From contig OZ005693.1 in NCBI GenBank assembly GCA_963930775.1, forward strand, positions 3,224,001 to 3,288,000: a stretch of 64,000 nt of DNA, written 5' to 3'. The stretch's first letter is position 1, and every line of letters begins with the position of its first letter. A program made the translations under genes and the position numbers. The notes under the pieces were generated by a model. The model did no database searches and was not told the origin of the DNA. It saw only the letters and a program-made list of their open reading frames with translations. Shown piece after piece: positions 1-12,107 of the stretch. This stretch comes from Cliona cf. orientalis (taxonomy: Eukaryota > Porifera > Demospongiae > Clionaida > Clionaidae).

Positions 1-640
1 TCTAGATCTGTTGTATTAGCTGTTAACACATTTGCTTATATAGATTCTCGTCAGCATCCTCCCATGCGCACAAAACAATCAGAACCCTCATAAATATAAA
101 TGTCTGACATGGATTCAGAATTAAGCAGACAGCGTCGCTCAAAAATTACACTGAGCACTCCCACTCCTATAACAGTAAGATGACTCTATGACAGACCCTT
201 TCCTACCTAGCTACGAAGCTACAACAGCACCAGACTACTTATAAGCGTCTCACTCTCACCAGCTAGCACTGGTTCATTATACATTCCCATACCTCTAGGG
301 AGCCCAAAAACTAATATATATCTGTCAACACAGACCAGACACAATTGTCCGATGATGTACCCATCAGTACTAACCGAGTTTTAATACATCGTTTAAAATG
401 TCAACAACATGTACACAGGTTTCAGCAAACAGTGTTTCATACTACCTGTTCCATGTAATCATGCATGGACCTATGTATTTCTGGTTAGAAGATGGTGCAT
501 ATACAACTAGGGAAAACAGCAGTACTGATATGTAACAATACGTTTAACTCTGCTGCTAACATACATGTATGATGTAAACCACAGTAAATCATGCATTGCT
601 ATAGCTCTTTTGCTGTCACAACCCCCAGCTACTATAGTCC
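1..640. other. No recognisable gene
   Basis: AT-rich sequence without a convincing open frame, splice-site pair or inverted repeat. Short open frames here have no family resemblance. It runs into the minisatellite that follows. Confidence 0.4.
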
Positions 641-659
641 ACTTATTGACACTGCTAGT

Positions 660-1375
660 GTAATTTAACCTGCCACTAGCATAAACTTTAGCAGTCATAT
701 TGCTCTGTGATGCTGCTGCAGCGTATCTGGACTCCACCACTGGTATGGCTACCAGGGCCCTCACTATTTCCTCTGCTATGCCACTACATTGTACATACAG
801 CATACATGCACTCCGCTACTGGCATTGACCTCGGCACAACCAGATCCCATGCACTAACTGGTTTGTCATGCTGCTACAATGTATGCGCACTCTGCCACTG
901 GCATCAATTTCAGCAGTCATAGTTCACAAACCACTCTACTATGCTGCTATATGTACGTTAATTCTGCCACTGGCACAACCCCTGGGAGCCTTGACTCATA
1001 AATACAACAATTTATAAGCTGCCGCTGGCATAAACTGTTGCAATCATAACTCATTAATAGCATTGCGAAATTATTATAGTGTACACTTCCTCTAACTCTG
1101 ATGCCGGCATAAACCTCATCAGCCTTAATTCACTAATTACACTGCTGCACAGCTTCACACATGTAACCCTGCCGCTGGCATAGACCTCAGCAGTCATAGC
1201 TCTTTAAACACACTGCTGTCTTGCTCCAGTATACCCTTTTAATTCCGCTAAAAAGAAAGACATTAGTAGCCACAGTCTAACTAACTGCTCTGTTACACTA
1301 CTACAGTGTCTACAGTATACAGGCGTGTACATGCACCCCGCCACTGGTAATAACCTCATAGTAGACACGTATTGT
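660..1375. repeat. Degenerate ~75-bp tandem repeat (minisatellite)
   Basis: The core CTGCCACTGGCATAAACCTC, followed by GCAGTCATA and an AT-rich stretch, recurs with mutations near 669, 733, 809, 893, 965, 1018, 1100, 1171 and 1338. The spacing is about 55-85 bases, with one unit apparently lost near 1250. The small open frames across it are by-products of the repeat. It lies directly upstream of transporter copy A and may have replaced that copy's normal 5' end. Confidence 0.6.
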
Positions 1376-1493
1376 GCTTACTAGATCAAATATTCTGAAA
1401 TTATGTGCTTGGTACATGTACTTACACAAAGATCAATCACACAAGTTTAATCGGTAATGCTATACTCATGGAGACGGCATGTAATAGCTATTA

Positions 1494-3062
1494 ATGCATA
1501 ATAATTGCTGCAAGTTTCTCTACCAAAGAAGGAAGCTGAAAAACAAAGGTGCTATAGTGGTGATCGTTTGGAACTATTTAGTCACAAGTTTAGTCAGTTA
1601 CCTCATAAACTATGCATCTGACTATAAACCATATTACATAGCATGTTCCATCATTCTACCCTTTGCCGGGTGGCTAGCTGATGTTTATCTTGGACGTTAC
1701 AGGGTGATTCGCTGGAGCATGTGGATCATGTGGATTGCCTCTGTGCTGGCTACAGTGAGTTCTGTGGTAGCACAGATGGTGAATAGCTACCAGCACTTAC
1801 ACACATCAATTTCATTTGCACTTTTCATAATAGCTTCAGTTGGACTTGGAGGATACTGGGCCAATGTGATTCAGTTTGGCCTAGACCAGCTCCAAGATGC
1901 TTCAACAACGGAAATAACTGCATTCATTAGCTGGTTTATGTGGACTTACATGAGCGGATCCAATACACTTACTTATGCTTATGCATGCGTAAAAAAGGAA
2001 TACCACATATTTGGGCAACTCTATGTATGCACTTGTCTCAGCATGGCACTAATCTTGCTATTTTTTACAAAGAATTTGCTTGCTAAAGAACCAGTGACTC
2101 AAAACCCTTTCAAATTAGTATACAGAGTTATCAAATTTGCTGTCAAAAACAAGCACCCGAGATGTCGGAGTGCCTTCACCTACTGTGAGGATGAGCTCCC
2201 CTCCCGTCTAGACCTAGGTAAGCACAAGTATGGAGGACCATTCACAACAGAGCAGGTGGAAGATGTCAAAACATTCCTACGACTGCTTACGGTAGTCTTC
2301 TTTGGCTGTGTCATGCCAAGTGTGGTTATTATTGTGAATACATTCAGACATCAGGTGTTAGACATTTCTCTCAAGAGAGTCGATCTTTATCAACCAAGCA
2401 TTGAGTGTTATCAGAAAATATTTTATGTTTATACACCATTCACTGGAACAATACTAATACCGCTGCATGAATTCATTCTCTATCCTCTGCTTCACAAATA
2501 TTTCTCATGGATAAAAAGTTACTGGAAATTTTCTATTGGAGTGGTTGCTCAAGCAACAAGAGTCGTTACACTAGTGGCACTTGAATTAATGGCTCGAAAC
2601 AACTATCTGGTCCAAAATGGTAAAAATTCAACCCTCCAGTGCATATTTTCCGAAGAAAAAGGTGCTTTGAGCTCCAGTTTTGACATAAAATGGATGGTGC
2701 TCCCAAACATTCTCAATGCCATTTCCATAGTTACCCTTAGCATTGGTGGTATTGAGTTCATATGTGCCCAAACCCCTTACTCCATGAAAGGACTTATGGT
2801 CGGAACTGTTTATGGCAGTGTGGTGATAATTGCAATCATTGGATATGGAATTACAGTGCCTTTCACCAGGCACATGATCACCTGGAGCACTGGTGTGATT
2901 AGCTGTGGATTCTGGTACCTGTTGCTCATGATAATCGTATTGATATTCAACAGCACTTTACTGCTCATCCTTGGGAAGCTGTACAAGAACAGAAAGAGAG
3001 AAGATGTACTGCCAAATGAGCAGATCTTTGCTGAGAGATACTATTCACATACAGATACGTAG
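1494..3062 (+). CDS. POT/PTR2-like (SLC15-type) multi-pass membrane transporter, copy A
   Basis: The 522-codon frame has no intron. Residues 56-69 (PFAGWLADVYLGRY) match the POT/PTR2 signature between the first transmembrane helices, and about ten to twelve hydrophobic segments follow, with a charged cytoplasmic-looking tail. The family moves di- and tripeptides or related solutes with protons across membranes. The ExxER proton-coupling motif expected in helix 1 is absent: the segment reads IVVIVWNYLVTSLVSYL. Coupling or substrate may therefore differ. Compared with copy B (start 5017), this frame lacks the first 32 codons, and homology begins at the ATG used here. The frame is open but may be 5'-truncated. 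The substrate is unknown. Confidence 0.75.
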   Translation: MHNNCCKFLYQRRKLKNKGAIVVIVWNYLVTSLVSYLINYASDYKPYYIACSIILPFAGWLADVYLGRYRVIRWSMWIMWIASVLATVSSVVAQMVNSYQHLHTSISFALFIIASVGLGGYWANVIQFGLDQLQDASTTEITAFISWFMWTYMSGSNTLTYAYACVKKEYHIFGQLYVCTCLSMALILLFFTKNLLAKEPVTQNPFKLVYRVIKFAVKNKHPRCRSAFTYCEDELPSRLDLGKHKYGGPFTTEQVEDVKTFLRLLTVVFFGCVMPSVVIIVNTFRHQVLDISLKRVDLYQPSIECYQKIFYVYTPFTGTILIPLHEFILYPLLHKYFSWIKSYWKFSIGVVAQATRVVTLVALELMARNNYLVQNGKNSTLQCIFSEEKGALSSSFDIKWMVLPNILNAISIVTLSIGGIEFICAQTPYSMKGLMVGTVYGSVVIIAIIGYGITVPFTRHMITWSTGVISCGFWYLLLMIIVLIFNSTLLLILGKLYKNRKREDVLPNEQIFAERYYSHTDT

Positions 3063-3120
3063 CTTAGAATTAGCATGCAGTCAGTAGCTACTATAGTAGG
3101 AACTATTATAGCTATTGTAC

Positions 3121-3212
3121 ATAGGAGGATAAATCAATCAATGGAATAAGTTGTAATGCATCATAGCACAAGAATAAAAATACATAATAATTGTTGCAAG
3201 CCTCTCTACCAA
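3121..3212 (+). pseudogene. Truncated 5' head of a further transporter copy (after copy A)
   Basis: This stretch matches the first ~45 codons of copy B (the QEDES...NCCKSLYQ region), with small deletions and no start codon in frame. It stops at 'ctctaccaaaa' and joins a spacer starting near 'ccaccgcttctgcgcatg'. The same truncation point and spacer recur after copies B and C, so the break is older than the duplication. Confidence 0.65.
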
Positions 3213-4400
3213 AAGGTCCACCGCTTCTGCGCATGTGCAAAATTTAATAATCTCAATTGCCTTTGCCCTGCACATAACTTGCTAATTAACTTGCGGATAG
3301 TGGCTCGAGACTGAGATTGGAAGTTGTAGCCATAATTAAACGCCTGATTGAAGTATGAAGCAATTTCTTCTCTTAATAACATTCAGAGAGATGTCTCTAA
3401 ATTTGGTAGCAGCGGAAGAGTCTCTTATAGCGAGCAGATCTGACAATGTCATGCCTTCCTGGATATGATGTACATGGAAACCCCCAAAGGAGTGAATGCT
3501 ATCACATTCTCACTGATGTTATCGGTGTTACTTGTAACATAGTAAAGGGATCTGATATAATATGATATGGATAGCATATATCTAGTTAAACATAACAGAT
3601 GATGAAATAATCTATGATACGTAATTAACTACTCCTGCAACCATGATGGCCCTATTAAAGAAATCTCCCTATCTCTACTGTTGAATGTATCAGGTGGCCA
3701 GTGTAATCATAACAGAGCTGGCAAATTAATACTCAAATGTGTTTTGATTTCCAATGGTGCATTAAGACATGGATATAGCACTACATCTAGCTGTATATAT
3801 AGTACAAGTTTATAGCACATAATGTTATTATTATGCATGAGCATATATATTATATAAAGTATTATTTGCATGTACACAAACATCAACCTAGTACATGTAT
3901 GTGTATGATAGATTTTGCCTGGCATTGTATTGGCAGGAAGCTTCCCTCTACTGTCAATTGTATTGTCTCATCAACAAGTACACAGTCACACGTGTTGAAC
4001 AAACAGTGTGAATCACTGTTACAATGTACATACATAGGCAGGATCGATCTAAAGCTACAATTGAAGGTCTTAGGATCTCTCGAGAATTTTTAGTTGGTAT
4101 GCTTTCAGATCAGCCAAGGATATTAATTTTCTAAAGCAGATTAGCTAGCTATAATATAATTATTATACCTCTACATAATTCAGTTGTACCATGTACATGT
4201 GAATGGTCGAGGTTAAAGGTTGCATGGAATTAAACAGAATTGAGTATGATTACAAATATACGATAACAGCGCCAATATTACACGTAATTTTTATTGGGTT
4301 GACATTGTTGATTTCCACATAAATGGATCATGTACAGTTCTGCTTGCAAGCTGAGCATCATATCTGCAGTCTGTACATGATTTTCATAAAAAGTTTTAAT
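3213..4400. other. Spacer of the transporter duplication unit
   Basis: There is no gene. Parts recur after copy B (10505-11170) and copy C (61947-62330), for example the blocks around 'ataacttgctaattaact', 'gcttccctctactgtcaa' and 'acagttctgcttgcaagctg'. This shows that the duplicated unit includes gene plus spacer. Confidence 0.55.
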
Positions 4401-4788
4401 GTGACTTGCTCTGAGAAAAGGGACCACTAAGGGATATTTCATAAATTTTTAGCTAGCTCTGTATGTACTGAATCCAATGGTGCAAGTTTCATTAATGATC
4501 ACATGCAAGTGGAGTTATGACCTGTTTTATACATGCAGGTAGATGTATTTGATTTTCGGAAAATGTGCATATTAATTAAATTTTGTATTAAATTGTATGT
4601 GTCCGAGCAATTGTTTGCGCCCATAATGATAGTTTACATAATATTGCAACTACATAAACATAGCATATCAATATATATGAAGCCAAAATTTTACATTTTC
4701 TGGTAGAGTAAAAATGATAATTTCCCCATGCACATTATTGGAAAATGAAATTTTATCCCAAGTGGTCCCTTTTCTCAGAGCGGGTCAC
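4401..4788. mobile_element. MITE with ~28-bp terminal inverted repeats (GTGAC..GAGAAAAGGGACCACT)
   Basis: The left end GTGACTTGCTCTGAGAAAAG and the reverse complement of the right end, GTGACCCGCTCTGAGAAAAG, match and continue into GGACCACT. The element is about 390 bases and has no coding capacity. A second copy is split by the DIRS element at 25732-31115 and shares internal sequence in the opposite orientation. The superfamily is not assigned. Confidence 0.7.
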
Positions 4789-5016
4789 AAATATATTGTT
4801 ATGAAATATATTATAGCCACTAGTACTATTAATTGTAGTGGGAAAATACTGCTGTGGTCATTTGTTTTTGAGGTGACATCTATTTGTTTTGACAAGAGTT
4901 TTGAAGAGGTATATCTTACCTTCATTTGGGACTGAATCGTGCAAAAGTGAGAGGTTTGCCAGTAGAAGAAGATAGTAACTAGCTATATTGAGTAAAGCAA
5001 CAAAAGAGCAGCTACA

Positions 5017-8000
5017 ATGGCAAATTTAAAAGAAGCAAGCAGTCAGGAGGATGAATCACTAATAGATAAATCTATGGAACCGGTTGTAGCATTCCATAGC
5101 AGAGAAATAAAAATGCATAGTAATTGCTGCAAATCTCTCTACCAAAGAAGGAAGCTGAAAAACAAAGGTGCTATAGTGGTGATCATTTGGAACTATTTAG
5201 TCACCAGTTTAGCATTTTACCTCGCAAACTATGCATCTGATTATAAACCATATTTCATAGCCTGTTCCTTCATTCTACCCTTTGCCGGGTGGCTAGCTGA
5301 TGTTTATGTTGGACGCTACAAGGTGATTCGCTGGAGCATGTGGATCATGTGGATTGCCTCTGTGCTGGCTACAGTGAGTTCTGTAGTGGCACAAATGGTG
5401 AATAGCTACCAGCACTTACACACATCATTTTCACTTGCACTTCTCACAATAGCTTCAGTTGGACTTGGAGGATACTGGGCCAATGTGATTCAGTTTCACT
5501 ACTGGAGAAGGGAGTCTTAAAATGCCATGAGAAGAGTCTTAATAATTTGTCTGGGGAAGGATAGGACCACAGAACATGAAAAGTCCTTGAAAAGGGTCAA
5601 GAAAGGGTTTTAAAACGACCAAAAAAAGGTCGGAAAATGGTCTTAAAATTGGACACCTTAAGGATCTTAAAACGTCAGAAAAGGGTCTGAGTGGGGTATG
5701 AAAAAATAATGTGTAGAAACCAGTAGAGATCTTAAAAGTGTCTTACAATGAACTTAATTGTGTCTGAAACAAGTCTAAAAATGTGTGTTCATGAGCATGC
5801 GTCTGTCTTAATATTATATGAAAACAATCTTAATCTACAGTCTTAAATTTGTTGCTATCTCAAAATGAACTTAATATTATTTGAAGAATACATTAAAATC
5901 AATCTGAAATCAGCCAAAAAAGAGCATTAAGCAGCAGTACAAATCTTAAAAGAGTTTTAATGGTAACTTGATTTTGGAAAGTCGTAATATTAATGAAATG
6001 TTGGCACATGTACATCTTACGTACAGTCATGATCACTAGAATTGTGTCTTTACTTCTTTCCTCTTTTGATCTGAGGTTCGTTCTCTTTGCCAACTTTTCA
6101 CTCTTCCACAAAAAAAGTCGTCTTCCTGTGAATATACAAGTACCAGAGCATCATAATTACATGTATCTTTGCTCAAATATTATATTATATTATAATATAT
6201 AGACGCTAGTTAATTTGTTTTAGCTTACAAGGAGTGGGGCTCGCTTCGCTCGCCCACTCCCTGGTTTGTTAGGTTTGTAGTGTGCACGGGAGAAAGTGAA
6301 CTGATGCTTGTAGATGACTCTAATCTAATCGTACATGTTGCTTCTGAGAGCAAAGGTTATCAGCATTGCTAGCAAGGACTGGCCAAGTTAACTCTCAAAC
6401 ATTCTGTTGTGCATGCGCATTTTGACACCCACTTGGAGCACATGGCCAAATTACTAAAACCTTCCATAAGCATGCACATTTTGACATCCTGTATTCTAAT
6501 TAATCAACTGGCCAAGAAACTTGTTAGTTCGCTTGCCGTCTCCCTCTCCGACATCTGAACACAAGAAGCCAATCACAGAATCAGCTACCTCCACGACGAC
6601 GACTCCACCACATGAATCCAGCTGCCTAGCTAACTGCAGGCCGCTACATGTAAGTGCCCAGTATTGCTTAATCTTTGAACGGTCCGTTCAGTAGCCATCG
6701 TTCCCACCTGTAGCCAGTGCTACAATTTCCATTCACAGAGAACGCCGAGTTCTCACTTAAAACACTCAGTAGCCCGAGATCCAGCATGGTGTGCCTCGAG
6801 GTCAAATTGCTTTCGCTGGCCCTCTGTTACTGACGGATGGACCGACAGACAAATATAATTTGATAGTTTTAACCTATTTAGGACCGAATGCATTTACGGG
6901 AATTCAAACTAAGGTTTCCAATCATAAGCTACCTGATAATATTATGTATACTCCAGCTGTTCAAAAATGCATACAAAGGCATGTTATCATAATTGTTTAC
7001 CTCCAGCTCTTTAAATTCAGTCTTCTGCCCCCGTCCTGTACTCTTATTTTCTTCAACCACTGTTGTAGAGACTCAGTCCTTCACAATTGTCATTAGCATG
7101 TGCATCTTGAATGATAATTCAGCATAGATACCTACATACATGTAAATGATAGCACAGTAAGCACTTATGTATGCAGCCATAAATGACCGCTGGTTTAGTA
7201 TAAGGTATTATGTGGGCTCCACATAATATTCTATTGATCGCCTTATACATAGAATAGGGTTCTGCCCAGGATGATTTGAGTGATGTTGGTCAATAGCCAA
7301 ACTACACTTTTAGTCTGTGCGTTGGCTTTAGTGGCAGCAAAAAATGCCGAGTAGTTGGGGGCGACTACTTCCAACTAGTGTGGGCAGAACTCGGATAAAG
7401 CATACGGAGTAATTTATATCAAATGGACATGGAAAAGTAAATTTTGAAATGAATGAAAGCTATACATGTGTAGCTTTCTAATAAAATTCTGTGAATTTCA
7501 AATATGGAATAAAACCAGGGTGAAATGAGTAGCGTGTGGTACAAACTTGAAACGAACTCAGCAAACTCAAGCACTTGGGTCTGCGAGCTTTAATAACAGC
7601 CCGAATCGTACGCAGATTGAATTTACCTGAGCTTATTTGGCCCTTGCTGCGCTTGCTTTATAAAAATGCACTGTACTTTAGGTCGTCATTAGCACTCTTT
7701 GCCTGATGCTGGATCTATCGAGGCGTTTAACGAAGGCCTACACCGCTCGCAGGTCCCAGGAAAATACCATAAGGACAAACGGCAGCCCATCTACAGAAAA
7801 GGTGCTTGATTCTTTCTTTTTTTGGCCTCAGGACCTCGGGCAACTTGGCTAGCTAAAATGCACAAAATCTTTCTTGAGGGCAACAAATGCAGTCTTTGTG
7901 GTATAGCAAAATTGTGCAATTCGCTTTTGATAGAGTCACGGTCAAGCATCCTCCGCATACATGTACAAGCGTTTCCAATCCCTCCTCCCTCTATTATTAA

Positions 8001-10110
8001 ATATCTATGTTTCCATCACAAGAATTAAAGACAAGGAAAGCATGCTGGGGAGAGAGAGAGAGAGAGAGAGAGAGGAGGGAGGGGCACTAATTAGAAATAT
8101 AGACTCGAGGACAAACTAACAAATTCAGAGCCGACTGAGGATTGATAGCGTCTTTACATTACTTACTTACTTATTGGCTTGTGACTGATGATCTCAACGT
8201 TGATTTCGTTCCAGAGCTGAGCCTTCTAATCAATCAACCTCCTGGACAGTGACATCGGCGGCGCTTTATCCGTATCGGCTGGACAGTACAATCTTGAGGC
8301 TCTCGACGCTTATTAGCCTTCTTTATTTATCATTTCTTCACAGCCTTCTTCAAACAGTCATCATTTAATAGAACTAGCTACCACCTGCACCTGTAACTAC
8401 GTTCAAATTCAAAAGTTCCCTCCTCACGTGATACAGGCGCCGCGCCGCGCGCACTCGTACTCGGATACTTTTCAGATGCTTGCCATTCAGACTTCTTCAG
8501 ATTGCATCAATGCTAAGACTCTTTTAAGACTATATCTTAAATTAGCATTAATTTTTAACAACTTCATGCCTTTTTCAGATCGCTATGATTTTCTACCTTT
8601 TTTTCAAATTCAAGCTTTTTTCAGATTGCTAAGACTCTTTTAAGACTACATCTTAAAGTACCATTTTCAACTCAGACTTTTTCAGATCGCTAAGACTCTT
8701 TTAAGATTACATCTTAAAGTACCATTTCAACTTCAGACTTTTTCAGATTGCTAAGATTCTTTTAAGACTCTATCTTAAAGTAACTTGAGACCATGTAGAA
8801 TTTTAAGATTCTTCTTAGAGTCCCAATCAGAGACCTTCATACACTTTTCAGATGCTTTTCAGTGAGATCAATTTTACAGACACATTTTAAGACACATATA
8901 AGACACTATCAAGTTACTTTTCAGACTATTCTTGTCCAGTAGTGTTTGGCCTAGACCAGCTCCAACAACGGAAATAACTGCATTCATTTGGACTTACATG
9001 AGCGGAGCCAATACACTTACTTATGCTTACGCATGCGTAAAAAAGGAATACCACATATTTGGGCAACTCTATGTATGCACTTGTCTCAGCATAGCACTAA
9101 TCTTGCTATTTTTGACGAAGAGTTTGCTTGCTAAAGAACCAGTGACTCAAAATCCTTTCAAATTAGTATACAGAGTTATCAAATTTGCCATCAAAAACAA
9201 GCACCCCAGATGTCGGAGTGCCTTCACCTACTGTGAGGATGAGCTCCCCTCCCGTCTAGACCTAGGTAAGTACAAGTATGGAGGACCATTCACAACAGAG
9301 CAGGTGGAAGATGTCAAAACATTCTTACGACTGCTTACGGTAGTCTTCTTTGGCTGTGCCATGCCAAGTGTGGTTACTATTGTGACTACATTCAGACGTC
9401 AGCTATTATACATTTCTCTCAAGAGTGTCGATCTTAATCAACCAAGCATCGAGTGTTATCAGAAACTATTTTATATTTATACACTCTTCACTGCAACGAT
9501 GCTAATACCGCTACATGAATTCATTCTCTATCCTCTACTTCACAAATATTTCTCATGGGTAAAAAGTTACTGGAAATTTTCTATTGGAGTGGTTGCTCAA
9601 GCAACAAGAGTCATTATACTATTGGCACTTGAATTAATGGCTCGAAACAACTATCTGGTCCAAAATGGTAAAAATTCTACCCTCCAGTGCATATTTTCCG
9701 AAGAAAAGGGCGCTTTGAGCTCCAGTTTTGACATAAAATGGATGGTGCTCTCGAACATTCTCAATGCCATTTCCATAGTTACCCTTGGTGTTGGTGGTAT
9801 TGAGTTCATTTGCGCCCAAACCCCTTACTCCATGAAAGGACTTATGGTCGGGACTGTTTATGGCAGTGTATTGATAATTGCACTCATTGGATATGGAATT
9901 ACAGTGCCATTCACCAGGCACATGATCACCTGGAGCACTGGTGTGATTAGCTGCGGATTCTGGTACCTGTTGCTCGTGATAATTATATTGATATTCAACA
10001 GCACTTTACTACTCATCCTTGAAAAGTTGTACAAGAACAGAAAGAGAGAAGATGTACTGCCAAATGAACAGATCTTTGCTGAGAGATACTATTCAAATAC
10101 TGACACATAG
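5017..10110 (+). pseudogene. POT/PTR2-like transporter copy B, split by a CACTA-type element
   Basis: The 5' part (5017-5496) starts at a well-placed ATG and encodes the soluble N-terminus plus the PFAGWLADVYVGRY signature. The 3' part (8945-10110) resumes at exactly the next base of copy A and runs to the same stop. Between them sits a 3.4-kb insertion that puts a stop 24 bases past the junction. Just after re-entry a 10-base deletion shifts the frame, and an in-frame 12-base deletion follows. Even precise excision would leave a frameshift, so the copy looks dead. The remaining 3' coding sequence is otherwise open and very close to copy A. Confidence 0.8.
5497..8944. mobile_element. CACTA (En/Spm)-type DNA transposon, probably non-autonomous
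   Basis: The termini are CACTACTGGAGAAG and, reverse-complemented from the right, CACTACTGGACAAG. The insertion is flanked by TTT on both sides (5494-5496 and 8945-8947), where copy A has a single TTT. A CACTA terminus plus a 3-base target duplication is diagnostic of this superfamily. Both subterminal regions are full of short TCTTAAAA / TTTTAAGA / TTTTCAGA motifs (5511-5960 and 8460-8930), as expected for transposase-binding arrays. No transposase frame was recognised. A (GA)n run lies at 8049-8083. Confidence 0.85.
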
Positions 10111-10270
10111 CTTAGAATTAACATGCAGTAAGTAGCTACAATAATATTAGGAGGACATAGCTAATAATAATGGTATATTAAGAGAGTTCTTTGTTTCTAT
10201 TGTCAAAATAAATGGAGTTGTATCACCACAAGAACATAATATTATTATTGACAACAGCAATGCCTTCCCA

Positions 10271-10504
10271 CTGTAACCTTCATTTGGGACTGCATTGTGA
10301 GGGGCTTAGATTAATTAGTACTTAGCTAGTAAAGTAGCCTAGCTAGTGTGCAGAGTGAGTCAATAGAATAGCAGCTTCAGCAAAAGAAGCTAGCAGCCAG
10401 GAGGATGAATCACTAACTGATAAATCAATGGAACTGGTTGTAATGTTTAACACCGGTATAGCACAAGAATAATAATTGTCGCAAGCTTCTCTACCAAAAA
10501 AAGG
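10271..10504 (+). pseudogene. Truncated 5' region and head of a further transporter copy (after copy B)
   Basis: Starting at 'cttcatttgggactgcattg', this matches the upstream region of copy B (4918 onward) and its first coding segment (QEDESL, DKSME, then the NCC region), with deletions and no intact frame. It breaks at 'ctctaccaaaaaaagg' and continues into the common spacer. An equivalent lies at 61680-61946. Confidence 0.65.
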
Positions 10505-11480
10505 AACAAAGATCTATGCATTTGCACCGCTTCTGCGCATGCACGAATAGACTGACCAGCTCCCACACATATAACTTGCTAATTAACTAGCGGACAGTGG
10601 CTCGAGACTGAGATTGGGAGTTGTAGCCATAAATGCTTCCCTCTACTGTCAAGTGTATTGTCTCATCAACAAGTACACGTACAGTCACACGTGTTGAACA
10701 AACAGTGTGAATCACTGTTACAACATGTACGGGTCTGATGTAAAGCTACAATTCGAAGTCTTAGGATCCCATAATGTAATAATACGAGGAAATTTTTTAA
10801 TTGGTATGCTTTCAGATCAGCACATTATAGAATTTCTAAAGCAGATTAGCTAGCTATATATCCCTACATAGTTCAGTTGTACCATGTACATGTGAACAGT
10901 CAAATCAAAGGTTGGCATTAAACAGAATTGTGCACAACTATAAACACACGATATCAATGCCAACAGTATTAAATTTTATTGGTTTGATATTGTTTATTTG
11001 CACATATTAAATGGACCATATACAGTTCTGCTTGCAAGCTGCCATGCAAGCTGAGCATCATAGCTGCAGTCCACATTCCTGTACCCATGCATATTATTAT
11101 CATAATAATTATTATTGATTCTCATGAAACATTATTATGAAATGTAGCTGCTAGTACTATAAAACTACAGTTAGAGACTGAGTCCAAGGTCTCATACATT
11201 TTGAGTTTGGGTTTGGGTTTGGGATTGGGATTGTGGATAATCTTATACAGATGACAAAGGGATCATCACGGCTTGGACACGTTGTCTGAAGGGATGGAAG
11301 TGATATCCTACTGATCTAGAGAGGGGTGGGGGTGGTGGGGGAGAGAGGGGAGTGTGTGATGCATCAGTACAAAATGTAATGATCAGTAATCCCATAAGTT
11401 AGATCATAGTAGCTAATTCTTCCTCGATCATTTATTATTGGTTTGACAAATTTAATTAAGTGAAATTTTCTTGAAGAATG
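10505..11480. other. Common spacer of the duplication unit, then unique AT-rich DNA
   Basis: 10505-11150 matches the spacers after copies A and C. 11199-11232 is a short TTTGGG-rich run. 11316-11352 is G-rich. No gene was seen. Confidence 0.5.
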
Positions 11481-11482
11481 TA

Positions 11483-11689
11483 CCGTAGGACTGGTTTTAA
11501 TTGCGTAGTTTAATAATTGCGTTCTAGTCAAGTCAGGCCAAATTGTGAATCCAATAATTGCGATGGACGACCCTGTACCGTACTGTAGTATACGTGCACC
11601 TTTATGTTTGCGAATCTATAAATTGCGAAACGTAGAAAAACTCGCAATTCGCAATTAATAGATACTCGCAATTAAAACCCGATCTACGG
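11483..11689. mobile_element. TA-flanked MITE, CCGTAG..TTTTAATTGCG ends
   Basis: The left end is CCGTAGGACTGGTTTTAATTGCG-like. The right end, reverse-complemented, is CCGTAGATCGGGTTTTAATTGCG-like. Both sides are flanked by TA. The element is 207 bases and non-coding. The CCGTA terminus and TA duplication are shared with the elements at 23368, 55208 and 57388. Confidence 0.7.
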
Positions 11690-11793
11690 TATAAAATTAA
11701 TGTCTCATTTGTTCTAATAGCTCTCATACACTAATCACACATTGACCAAAACTAACTGATGCCTCAATGAGTTGGGAAAGACTGATTACAGAA

Positions 11794-12107
11794 TCACTGT
11801 TGAATTAAAAATTCTTCAAGTTTTGTTGCTAATTCTGACAAATCAGCTTCCTTCAAAACTTTAATTACTGTTCTCCAAGTTCTTGGTTCTCGTAAGTGTT
11901 TTATTCCACCTAACCAGTCAATGAAAACAGAGCGACATGCTCCCTCAACTGATTGAATGTTGTCTCTCTTGATTGTGGAAATTCTGAATCCTTCAAAGTA
12001 GAATCTAGTGGCGACCTCTTCCCACTTTGCTGCTGTCATCTTGATCACCCTAAGGGCTGTAGCACCACCTTCTAGTAGGTCAAGCTCATGAAGTGTGGGT
12101 TTAGAAT
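11794..12107 (-). CDS. Third Death-domain exon (3' end) of the NLR-like gene
   Basis: The acceptor ttcag|attct joins exon 5 in phase (V-N-N-S-K-P-T). It encodes a Death-type domain (KWEEVATRFYFEGF ... CRSVFIDWLGG ... WRTVIKVLKEADLSELA) and ends at TGA 11796-11794. The long 1.9-kb intron before it contains repeats and a broken coding fragment but keeps good splice sites. Confidence 0.75.

Noticed and set aside
660..1375. Tandem units as a CRISPR array
   Set aside because: Repeats are degenerate with no constant spacer length, and the surrounding DNA is clearly eukaryotic.
8932..10110. A separate 392-aa transporter gene starting at TTG 8932
   Set aside because: The first codons lie in the transposon end. 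Homology to copy A shows it is the 3' part of the interrupted copy B.
11199..11232. TTTGGG repeats as a telomere-like tract
   Set aside because: Only about three to four units, degenerate, and located inside a gene-rich region. A chance microsatellite is more likely.
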